Under the pieces are notes generated by a model, which saw only the letters and a program-made list of their open reading frames with translations, ran no database searches and was not told where the DNA came from. A stretch of DNA of 64,000 nucleotides from Myceligenerans pegani (GTDB lineage: Bacteria; Actinomycetota; Actinomycetes; Actinomycetales; Cellulomonadaceae), in the NCBI RefSeq assembly GCF_014892515.1, contig NZ_JADBGR010000089.1, positions 1 through 64,000 on the forward strand, written 5' to 3'. This document shows, in pieces, positions 57,613 through 64,000 of this stretch (position 1 is its first letter; each line of letters starts with the position of its first letter). The position numbers were made by a program, and so were the translations under genes.

Positions 57613-58242
57613 GTGAGCGTCATCGACTTCCCCCGTACCCCTGTACCACCCGTCCCTCCCGCCGGCCCCCAGGCTCTCCGCGGCCTGGGGCGTCCGGGAC
57701 GCGCGGTTTACGTGGTGCTGTCCCGGAGCAGCACGGTCCCGTCCCGGCTCATCGGAGCGCTGACGCGGGATCGCCTGACGCACGCCGCGCTCGCCCTCGA
57801 CCCGGACCTGGAGTACATGTTCGGGTTCGGCCGGCGGGGGACGAGGAACGCCCTGTCCGGCTGCTTCCGGCGGGAGCGCCTGGACGACCCGCTGTACGAG
57901 CGCATGGGGAGCCTGCCCGGGCTCGTCCTCGAGGTCCCGGTCACGGTGATCCAGCACGACGCGATCCGGGCGCAGGTGGAGGCCTTCCTGCTGGACGGGC
58001 ACCGCTACCGCTACAACTTCGCGGGGCTGCTCGACCACGTGACCGGCCGGACCCGGGAGGACGCCTACCGGTTCTTCTGCTCCGAGTTCGTGTACCACGT
58101 GCTGCACCAGGCGGGCGTGTGCGACCTGCGGATCCCGCGCAGCCAGGTGCGGCCGCAGACGCTGCTGTCGCTTCCGGGCCGTGTGGTGTTCGAGGGCGAC
58201 CTGCTCCGCTACCGCGTGGCGCGTCCGGTCCGCACCGCGTGA
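57613..58242 (+). CDS. permuted papain-like (YiiX/NlpC-P60-type) hydrolase candidate
   Basis: 209 aa. LTHAALALD with His near residue 57 and [17 protein letters not shown] with Cys near 156 match the permuted NlpC/P60-papain fold of the YiiX/YaeF group, in which the His precedes the Cys. No signal peptide is visible after a Pro-rich leader. The substrate (lipid, peptide or cell wall amide) is unknown. Start chosen from the -10/GTG spacing. It lies alone between two strong signals. Confidence 0.72.
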   Translation: MSVIDFPRTPVPPVPPAGPQALRGLGRPGRAVYVVLSRSSTVPSRLIGALTRDRLTHAALALDPDLEYMFGFGRRGTRNALSGCFRRERLDDPLYERMGSLPGLVLEVPVTVIQHDAIRAQVEAFLLDGHRYRYNFAGLLDHVTGRTREDAYRFFCSEFVYHVLHQAGVCDLRIPRSQVRPQTLLSLPGRVVFEGDLLRYRVARPVRTA

Positions 58243-58327
58243 CGCGGCGGGTCGGGATCGGCGCCCCGGACGGCGCCGTGCGACCCGGCGTCCGGGCCGC
58301 GGTGCGGCCCCCGCCCGCCGCAGGTGG

Positions 58328-58333
58328 CAGGAT
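58328..58333 (+). promoter_or_regulatory. -10 hexamer of leaderless hisI
   Basis: CAGGAT ends 6 nt before GTG 58340. No Shine-Dalgarno sequence. Confidence 0.5.
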
Positions 58334-58339
58334 TCTCCT

Positions 58340-58792
58340 GTGCAAGGATCCAGTTCCGAGACAGAAGCGGGCCCCGGGCTCGACCCCGCGGTCGCCGAGC
58401 GGCTGAAGCGGGACGACGCCGGCCTCGTGGCCGCGATCGTCCAGCAGCACGACACCCGCGAGGTGCTCATGCTCGGCTGGATGGACGACGAGGCGGTCCG
58501 CCGCACCCTCACCTCCGGACGCGTGACGTTCTGGTCACGCTCGCGCGGCGAGTACTGGCGCAAGGGCGACACCTCGGGACACGTGCAGTACGTGAAGGCG
58601 GTCAGCGTCGACTGCGACGGCGACGCCCTGCTCGTCGAGGTCGACCAGGTCGGCGCCGCCTGCCACACCGGCGCCCGCACCTGCTTCGAGGCGGGCGGCG
58701 ACCTCGGCGCCGTGGTCGCGGGCCGCCCCCGGCCGGCGACGGCGGACGCCGGGGCGCGGCCCGCCGACACCCTGGAGGAGGCCGACCGGTGA
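58340..58792 (+). CDS. hisI: phosphoribosyl-AMP cyclohydrolase
   Basis: 150 aa, third step of histidine synthesis. [37 protein letters not shown] and the metal-binding [26 protein letters not shown] are the family motifs. The C-terminal 25 residues are Ala/Arg/Asp-rich and non-conserved. The stop overlaps the trpE start (GTGA), tying histidine and tryptophan genes into one transcript. Confidence 0.96.
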   Translation: MQGSSSETEAGPGLDPAVAERLKRDDAGLVAAIVQQHDTREVLMLGWMDDEAVRRTLTSGRVTFWSRSRGEYWRKGDTSGHVQYVKAVSVDCDGDALLVEVDQVGAACHTGARTCFEAGGDLGAVVAGRPRPATADAGARPADTLEEADR

Positions 58793-60408
58793 CCCAGCCG
58801 ACCACGACCCCCGCACCCGCACCCGCCCCCGCCCCCGCATCCACCGCGGCCCCCGGCGGCGCCCCCGCCGACCTCGCCTGGGGCGACACCTGGCCCGGGC
58901 TCGCCGACTTCCGCGCGCTGGCCCCCGACCGCCGTGTCATCCCGGTGGTCCGCAAGGTCCTCGCCGACGACACCACTCCCGTCGGCCTGTACCGCACGCT
59001 CGCGGCCGGCGCGGGCTCGTTCATCATGGAGTCGGCCGAGGCCACGGGGGAGTGGTCGCGCTGGTCGTTCGTCGGCGTGGCCTCCCGCGCGATCCTCACG
59101 TCGGCCGGCGGCCGAGCCCGCTGGACCGGCGACGTCCCGGTCGGCATCCCGGCCGAGGGCGACGTGCTCGACGTCGTCCAGGCGACCCTCGAGGCGCTGC
59201 GCACCCCGCGCCTGGCGAACCTCCCGCCGTTCACCGGCGGCCTGGCCGGCTCGCTGGGCTGGGACGTCGTGCGCCACTGGGAGCCCACGCTGCCCGCCGA
59301 CGCCCCCGACGAGCTGCACGCCCCCGAGCTCGCGCTCTGCCTGGCCACGGACCTCGCGGTGGTGGACCACCGCGAGGGCACGGTCTGGCTGGTCGCCAAC
59401 GCGATCAACGGGGACGACACCGCCGAGCGCGTCGACGAGGCGCACGCCGACGCCGTCGCGCGGCTCGACGCGATGCAGGCCCGCCTCGCGGTCGGGACAC
59501 CGCCGGTCACCACGGTCGTCGCCCCCGGCGACGGCGCGCCCGGCCTCCCGGAGCCCGCCCTCGAGTTCCGCTCCACCCGCGAGGAGTTCGAGGACGCCGT
59601 GGCCGCCGCCAAGGAGGCGATCCGCGACGGCGAGGTCTTCCAGGTCGTTCTGTCCCAGCGGCTCGACCTCGACTGCCCGGCCGACCCGCTCGACGTGTAC
59701 CGCGCCCTGCGCACCATCAACCCGAGCCCGTACATGTACTACTTCCGGCTCCAGGACGCGGACGCCCGCCCCGTCGCCGTCGTCGGCTCCAGCCCCGAGA
59801 CGCTGGTCAAGGTGAGCGACGGCCACGTCACCACCTACCCGATCGCCGGTTCCCGGCCGCGCGGGGCCCACCCCGAGGAGGACGTGGCCCTCGGCGAGGA
59901 ACTGCTCGCCGACCCGAAGGAGCGTGCCGAGCACCTCATGCTCGTCGACCTGTCCCGCAACGACCTCGTCAAGGTCTGCGAGCCCACCTCCGTCGAGGTC
60001 GTGGAGTTCATGCGGGTGCGCCGGTTCAGCCACATCATGCACATGTGCTCCACGGTCGTCGGCCGGCTCCGCGCGGCCGCCACCGCGCTGGACGCGCTGC
60101 GCGCCACCTTCCCCGCCGGAACCCTGTCCGGCGCGCCGAAACCGCGGGCCATCGCGCTCATCGACGAGCTCGAGCCCGCCTCGCGCGGCATCTACGGCGG
60201 CACCGTCGGCTACTTCGACTTCGACGGCGACATGGACATGGCCATCGCCATCCGCACCGCGATGATCGCCGGCGGCCGCGCCCACGTGCAGGCCGGCGCC
60301 GGCATCGTCGCCGACTCCGTGCCCCGCCTCGAGTACGAGGAGTCGCGCAACAAGGCGGCCGCCGCCGTGCGCGCCGTCCAGTTCGCCGCGAGGTTCCGCC
60401 CGGCATGA
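58789..60408 (+). CDS. trpE: anthranilate synthase component I
   Basis: A 539-aa chorismate-using enzyme, first step of tryptophan synthesis. After a Pro/Ala-rich leader (1-30) the N-terminal part carries [16 protein letters not shown], part of the Trp feedback site. The catalytic domain has [44 protein letters not shown] and the final [16 protein letters not shown]. The amidotransferase partner TrpG is not in the window. GTG start with GGAGGAGG upstream, in overlap with the hisI stop. Confidence 0.97.
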   Translation: MTQPTTTPAPAPAPAPASTAAPGGAPADLAWGDTWPGLADFRALAPDRRVIPVVRKVLADDTTPVGLYRTLAAGAGSFIMESAEATGEWSRWSFVGVASRAILTSAGGRARWTGDVPVGIPAEGDVLDVVQATLEALRTPRLANLPPFTGGLAGSLGWDVVRHWEPTLPADAPDELHAPELALCLATDLAVVDHREGTVWLVANAINGDDTAERVDEAHADAVARLDAMQARLAVGTPPVTTVVAPGDGAPGLPEPALEFRSTREEFEDAVAAAKEAIRDGEVFQVVLSQRLDLDCPADPLDVYRALRTINPSPYMYYFRLQDADARPVAVVGSSPETLVKVSDGHVTTYPIAGSRPRGAHPEEDVALGEELLADPKERAEHLMLVDLSRNDLVKVCEPTSVEVVEFMRVRRFSHIMHMCSTVVGRLRAAATALDALRATFPAGTLSGAPKPRAIALIDELEPASRGIYGGTVGYFDFDGDMDMAIAIRTAMIAGGRAHVQAGAGIVADSVPRLEYEESRNKAAAAVRAVQFAARFRPA

Positions 60409-61082
60409 GCGAGTCCGCCGGCGCGAACCCGCGCACCCCGCTCACGCGCACGCGCGCCCTGCTCGCCCTCCTCGGGCTCGGCGGCATCGCCCTCGCCGCG
60501 ACGTCCGCCACCTGGGTGACCACCGAGGTGGCCACGGCGCTGCGGCCCGGCGTCGCCGTCGCGGCCACCGGCGCCGAGGCAGCCCCCGTCGTGGGCGCCG
60601 CCGCGCTCGTCCTGCTCGCCTGTGGTCCCGCGCTCGCGCTGACCGGACGCGCGGGCCGGTACGTCGTGCTCGCGGTCGCCGCGCTCGCCGGGGCCGGCGT
60701 GAGCACGGGGGCGCTCGCCGTCGTCGTCGACCCCACCGCCGCGGGCACCTCGGCGGCCGCGGCGGCGGCGGGCGTCACCGACCTGACGGCTCCCGTCGTC
60801 CTGTCGCCCTGGCCGTGGACGACGGCGGTCGCGGGCGCGCTCGCCCTCCTCGTCGCGGTCGCGGCGGCGCTCGCGGCCCGGCGCTGGCCCGCGGCCACCC
60901 GTCGCCACGAGCGCGACACGGCCGGGGGCGAGGGGCGGACCGCCGTCGCGCCCGGAGCGGCCGGGACGGAGGCGGAACGGTCGGGGGCCGCGGAGGCGGC
61001 GTCCCCGACGACCGAGCCCGACCCGGCCGACGACTGGGACGCGCTCACCCGCGGCGAGGACCCGACGCGCGATGACGGTTAG
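60405..61082 (+). CDS. Trp-operon-associated membrane protein
   Basis: 225 aa. Four hydrophobic segments (ALLALLGLGGIALAATSATW, PVVGAAALVLLACGPALALT, YVVLAVAALAGAGVSTGALAVV, TTAVAGALALLVAVAAALAA) and an acidic tail ending DDWDALTRGEDPT. This matches the Trp_oprn_chp family found between trpE and trpC in actinobacteria. Its function is unknown; a transport or complex-anchoring role is only a guess. Overlaps trpE by ATGA. Confidence 0.9.
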   Translation: MSESAGANPRTPLTRTRALLALLGLGGIALAATSATWVTTEVATALRPGVAVAATGAEAAPVVGAAALVLLACGPALALTGRAGRYVVLAVAALAGAGVSTGALAVVVDPTAAGTSAAAAAAGVTDLTAPVVLSPWPWTTAVAGALALLVAVAAALAARRWPAATRRHERDTAGGEGRTAVAPGAAGTEAERSGAAEAASPTTEPDPADDWDALTRGEDPTRDDG

Positions 61083-61140
61083 GCTGGGACAGGGCGGCAC
61101 GGCCGCCCGAGATCCTGACGTCGAAAGGCACCACACCACG

Positions 61141-61386
61141 ATGACCGAGAACCAGTCCGCAGCCACCGAGGTCGCCTACCTGCCGGAGGCCGCCCCGCCG
61201 CACAACCACGGGCACACGGTGGCCGCCTGGGTCACGATGACCGGCATCATGGTCGGTGCCCTGGTCTCGACGGCCGGCGTCGTCGTCGACGGCGCGTTCT
61301 GGCTGTTCTGGGCCGGTCTCGTGGTCTGCGCCGGCAGCCTCGTGGTGGGCGGCGTGCTCAGAGGGATGGGCCTGGGGCAGCGATGA
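61141..61386 (+). CDS. HGxxPAAW-like small membrane protein
   Basis: 81 aa. N-terminal soluble part with HNHGHTVAAW, a variant of the HGxxPAAW motif, then two membrane segments (WVTMTGIMVGALVSTAGVVV, FWLFWAGLVVCAGSLVVGGVL). Such small proteins are common in actinobacterial trp clusters; their role is unknown. The ATG at 61141 starts the motif-bearing product; AAAGG lies upstream at long spacing. Confidence 0.85.
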   Translation: MTENQSAATEVAYLPEAAPPHNHGHTVAAWVTMTGIMVGALVSTAGVVVDGAFWLFWAGLVVCAGSLVVGGVLRGMGLGQR

Positions 61387-61652
61387 GCGCGCCGGCGCCC
61401 GGCCGGGCCCGCAACTCGCTGGGCGTCTGGTCCCTCGTGCTCGGCGGTGCGTCGTTCCTGCTCTTGCTCGGCGTGCTGACCGGTATCCCGGCGATCCTCG
61501 TCGGCAACGACGGCCGCCGCGCCGTGCGAGCCGGCCAGGCCGACAACGAGGCCGTCGCGACGGCGGGCGTCGTGCTGGGCTGGGCGTCGGTCGCGGCGAC
61601 GCTGGTCGGTGCCGGGATCGTCGCCTACATGATGGTGTCGGGCGATCGATGA
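61383..61652 (+). CDS. DUF4190-like small membrane protein
   Basis: 89 aa with two hydrophobic segments (LGVWSLVLGGASFLLLLGVL, ATAGVVLGWASVAATLVGAGI) joined by the GNDGRRAVRAGQADNEAVA loop, the layout of DUF4190 proteins. ATGA overlaps at both ends join it to its neighbours. Function unknown. Confidence 0.85.
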   Translation: MSAPAPGRARNSLGVWSLVLGGASFLLLLGVLTGIPAILVGNDGRRAVRAGQADNEAVATAGVVLGWASVAATLVGAGIVAYMMVSGDR

Positions 61653-62170
61653 CCGAGCCGACGGCGGCCGTGGTGGCGGAGCCGGGCGCGGACGTTCCCG
61701 CCCCGGCGGGGAGCCTCCCTGCCGACGACGGCCCGGCGGCCGGCCCCGGGACGGCGGGCGGCACGCGGCCCCTGCTCCACCGCCTGCGGGCGCCGCTCGT
61801 GACGGCCGGAGCGGTCGGCGCCGGGACCCTGCTCCTCGCCCTGCGCACGCCGCACGAGCCGCACAGCTACGGGTTCTGCCCGCTGCTGCTGGTCACCGGA
61901 TTGGCCTGCCCCCTGTGCGGTGGCCTGCGCGGCACGTACGAGCTCGCCCACCTCGACCTGGCGGGTGCCTGGGCGATGAACCCGCTGTGGGTGCTGCTGG
62001 CGCCGGCGCTGGTGGTGCTGTGGTCGGTGTGGTTCCTCCGCCGGGCGCGCGGCCTGGCGGGCCCTCGCCTCCCGTCGTGGACGCCGTGGGCGCTGCTCTG
62101 GTCCCTGGTGGCGTTCGGCGTGCTCCGCAATCTCCCGCCGCTGGTCCCGTACCTCACACCCTGGCTCTGA
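61649..62170 (+). CDS. DUF2752 membrane protein
   Basis: 173 aa. After a 45-residue Ala/Pro-rich leader come three hydrophobic segments with the DUF2752 signature CPLLLVTGLACPLCGGLRG and LDLAGAWAMNPLWVLLAP. The paired Cys may bind metal. Function unknown. Starts in ATGA overlap with the previous gene and ends the coupled series; two hairpins follow. Confidence 0.9.
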   Translation: MTEPTAAVVAEPGADVPAPAGSLPADDGPAAGPGTAGGTRPLLHRLRAPLVTAGAVGAGTLLLALRTPHEPHSYGFCPLLLVTGLACPLCGGLRGTYELAHLDLAGAWAMNPLWVLLAPALVVLWSVWFLRRARGLAGPRLPSWTPWALLWSLVAFGVLRNLPPLVPYLTPWL

Positions 62171-62184
62171 TCTCCGGCGGCCGA

Positions 62185-62217
62185 GCGGGTGCACGCCCGC
62201 GGCGGCCGACGGCCGCC
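62185..62217 (+). terminator. double hairpin after the trpE unit
   Basis: GCGGG/CCCGC (62185-62200) and GGCGGCC-GAC-GGCCGCC (62201-62217) are two adjacent stems 14 nt after the DUF2752 stop. They probably end or attenuate the hisI-trpE transcript. Confidence 0.5.
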
Positions 62218-62581
62218 CCGGCCGGAACTGTGGGTTAGCGACAACATCCCCGCCGGGCTGTGTACGTCCCGGCAGGGCGCACCGGGAGCTTCGCCGGATA
62301 GCGTCGCCGGCGACCGAGGGAGCGATGATGTGAAACCTACAAACGGAACCCGATCAGAGCGGCTGGACCGCCCCGTGACGGCGCGCCGGCGCCCCGGCGC
62401 GCGGCCACGCCGCGGAGGCCGCTCCGGGCTGCCCGGATGGTCCGCGTGGTCCGCATGGTCCATGCTGGGATCGCACGCCCGTCCCGACAGGTGGCGGGTG
62501 ACCGGAACACCGTCCGCGACGTCCTACGATGAACCGCAGGGCGGACACCGCAGCTCAGGCAAGCGCACGGGAGGCACACGT
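62218..62581 (+). promoter_or_regulatory. trpC leader region with hairpin and Trp-codon run
   Basis: The 411-bp gap before trpC holds no separate gene. GAGGGAG (62316-62322) precedes GTG 62330, from which an open frame runs in phase into trpC. It contains TGGTCCGCR twice and TGGTCC once with 9-bp period (62438-62464), read as WSAWSAWS, and one further Trp codon. A 9-bp GC stem (62381-62389 with 62394-62402, loop CGCC) lies before it. TACGAT (62525-62530) is a -10-like site near trpC. Trp-dependent control is possible but there is no stop codon ending a leader peptide. Confidence 0.4.
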
Positions 62582-63397
62582 ATGGCGGTCCTGGACGACA
62601 TCGTCGCAGGGGTCCTCGAGGACCTCGCGGAGCGTGAGGCGCGCACGCCGCTCGACGACCTCAAGGAGAAGGCGTCGCGCATGCCCGGAGCGCTCGACGC
62701 CGTCGGCCGCCTCAAGGACCCCGAAGCGGTCGCCGTGATCGCCGAGGTGAAGCGGTCCAGCCCGTCCAAGGGATCGCTCGCCGCGATCACCGACCCCGCG
62801 GCGCTCGCCGTCGAGTACGAGCACGGCGGCGCGGCCGCGATCTCCGTGCTCACGGAGCAGCGCCGGTTCTCCGGGTCGCTGGCGGACCTGGACGAGGTGC
62901 GCGCCCGCGTGGACGTGCCCGTGCTGCGCAAGGACTTCATCGTCACGCCGTACCAGGTGTGGGAGGCCCGCGCGCACGGCGCCGACATCGTTCTCCTCAT
63001 CGTGGCCGCGCTGGAGCAGACGGTGCTGACGTCGCTGGTCGAGCGCGTGCACTCGCTCGGCATGACGGCGCTGGTCGAGGCGCACGACCTGGAGGAGGTG
63101 CGCCGCGCGCTCGACGCCGGTGCCCGCGTGGTGGGGATCAACCACCGCAACCTCAAGACCCTCGAGATCGACATGACGGTGTTCCAGCGGCTCGCCCCGT
63201 ACGTCCCGGACGACGTGGTGCGCATCGCGGAGTCCGGCATCGGCGGCCCGCGGGACGTCATGGAGATGGCGCGGGCGGGGGCGGACGCCGTCCTGGTCGG
63301 CGAGGCGCTCGTGACGGGCGAGGCGCCGCGCGCCTCGGTGGCGGACCTCGTGGCCGCGGGCGCGCATCCGTCGCTGCGCTCCGTGCGCCCCTCCTGA
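62582..63397 (+). CDS. trpC: indole-3-glycerol phosphate synthase
   Basis: A 271-aa (beta-alpha)8 barrel, fourth step of tryptophan synthesis. [14 protein letters not shown] with the catalytic Glu and Lys, [44 protein letters not shown], and AESGI with VLVGEALV are the family motifs. GGGAGG lies 7 nt before ATG 62582; the in-frame extension from GTG 62330 would add 84 residues with no family match. trpB follows after 92 nt. Confidence 0.97.
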   Translation: MAVLDDIVAGVLEDLAEREARTPLDDLKEKASRMPGALDAVGRLKDPEAVAVIAEVKRSSPSKGSLAAITDPAALAVEYEHGGAAAISVLTEQRRFSGSLADLDEVRARVDVPVLRKDFIVTPYQVWEARAHGADIVLLIVAALEQTVLTSLVERVHSLGMTALVEAHDLEEVRRALDAGARVVGINHRNLKTLEIDMTVFQRLAPYVPDDVVRIAESGIGGPRDVMEMARAGADAVLVGEALVTGEAPRASVADLVAAGAHPSLRSVRPS

Positions 63398-63489
63398 CGA
63401 CACCGGTTCCCGGCGACGCCCTGGCGAGGACCCCTGACGACGAGGACGATGAGAACGACGAGAACGCGGCAGCGTGAAGGAGAGCACCC

Positions 63490-64000
63490 ATGAGCCTGGC
63501 CGAACGCCTGGCGGACGTGTCCGGGCCGTATTTCGGTGAGTTCGGCGGGCGGTTCGTGCCGGAGGCGCTCATCGCGGCCCTCGACGAGCTCGAGACCGAG
63601 TACGCGAAGGCCGCCGGCGATCCGGCGTTCGGCGACGAGCTCGCCCGCCTTCACCGCGAGTACACCGGACGCCCGAGCCCGCTCACCGAGGTGCCGCGCT
63701 TCGCCGCGCACGCCACCGGCGACGGCGCTCCCGGGAGCGTGCGCGTGCTGCTCAAGCGCGAGGACCTGAACCACACCGGCTCGCACAAGATCAACAACGT
63801 GCTGGGCCAGGCGCTGCTGGTCAAGCGCATGGGCAAGCGCCGCGTGATCGCGGAGACCGGGGCGGGCCAGCACGGCGTCGCGACGGCGACCGCGGCCGCC
63901 CTCATGGATCTCGAGTGCGTCATCTACATGGGCGAGGAGGACACGCGCCGGCAGGCGCTGAACGTCGCCCGGATGCGGCTGCTCGGCGCGGAGGTGGTCC
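63490..64000 (+). CDS. trpB: tryptophan synthase beta chain (partial, cut by window end)
   Basis: The first 170 codons of Trp[35 protein letters not shown] with the PLP-binding Lys, and [24 protein letters not shown]. It joins indole and serine to tryptophan. GAAGGAG precedes the ATG. The gene runs off the right edge; trpA is expected beyond it. The 92-nt gap after trpC is Asp/Glu/Asn-codon-rich but holds no convincing gene. Confidence 0.97.
   Translation, partial: MSLAERLADVSGPYFGEFGGRFVPEALIAALDELETEYAKAAGDPAFGDELARLHREYTGRPSPLTEVPRFAAHATGDGAPGSVRVLLKREDLNHTGSHKINNVLGQALLVKRMGKRRVIAETGAGQHGVATATAAALMDLECVIYMGEEDTRRQALNVARMRLLGAEVV

Noticed and set aside
57580-60285. Long minus-strand open frame opposite the papain-like, hisI and trpE genes
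   Set aside because: Same mirror-frame effect; hisI and trpE on the plus strand are certain.
63449-63493. Tiny trpX-like ORF (14 codons) overlapping the trpB start
   Set aside because: It is Arg/Thr-rich with no ribosome binding site; trpB has its own strong site. Nothing supports expression.

Overview
This is a 64 kb stretch of a very GC-rich chromosome. It has dense, short-spaced genes, many GTG starts, a complete Pup-proteasome locus, SARP-type regulators and linked his/trp genes. Together these point to an actinobacterium, most likely of the Micrococcales (Cellulomonadaceae/Promicromonosporaceae type). The family is inferred from gene content. No tRNA, rRNA, CRISPR array, IS element or prophage was seen.

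Layout. 1-7.0 kb: a DUF1684 gene, trxB and trxA (thioredoxin system) ending in a hairpin; a TetR regulator with a 16-bp palindrome and an unrecognised 429-aa protein; an orphan gene tail; and a secreted subtilase with two P-domains on the minus strand. 7.2-19.2 kb: a translationally coupled pair of giant secreted proteins, a six-LamG protein of about 2,095 aa and an RHS/YD-repeat protein of 1,897 aa. The RHS protein has a lower-GC, unrecognised C-terminal tip and no visible immunity gene. 19.3-31.1 kb: an accessory regulatory zone with two SARP/BTAD NTPase regulators around an ArsR-type regulator, then VOC, DinB, WYL, SDR, MarR, GNAT, membrane protein and GntR genes. Several divergent pairs here have a clear inverted repeat between them. 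31.1-38.6 kb: a DxDGDG-repeat mini-protein, a P-loop/TPR protein, a TetR/epimerase pair, and a transmembrane Ser/Thr kinase coupled to a metallophosphoesterase.

38.9-50.3 kb is the conserved proteolysis block: HAD hydrolase, RecB-like nuclease, M50 protease, trmI, arc (mpa), dop, pup, prcB, prcA and pafA. Pup ends in GGQ, so Dop must deamidate it before PafA can ligate it. Arc unfolds pupylated substrates and feeds them to the PrcA/PrcB core. Three of the proteins carry unusual low-complexity additions: a long Dop loop, a 17-residue insertion next to the PrcB active-site strand, and an acidic PrcA tail of about 85 residues.

50.5-64 kb: an FKBP-type lipoprotein, hisF, an MFS exporter, an asymmetric heterodimeric ABC exporter behind a MerR-type 19-bp-spacer promoter, a permuted-papain-like hydrolase, then hisI-trpE and four small membrane-protein genes linked mostly by 4-bp stop/start overlaps, then trpC and trpB (cut by the window end). 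A recurrent theme is a -10-like hexamer placed 6 nt before a GTG start. At least seven genes show it, which suggests leaderless mRNAs.
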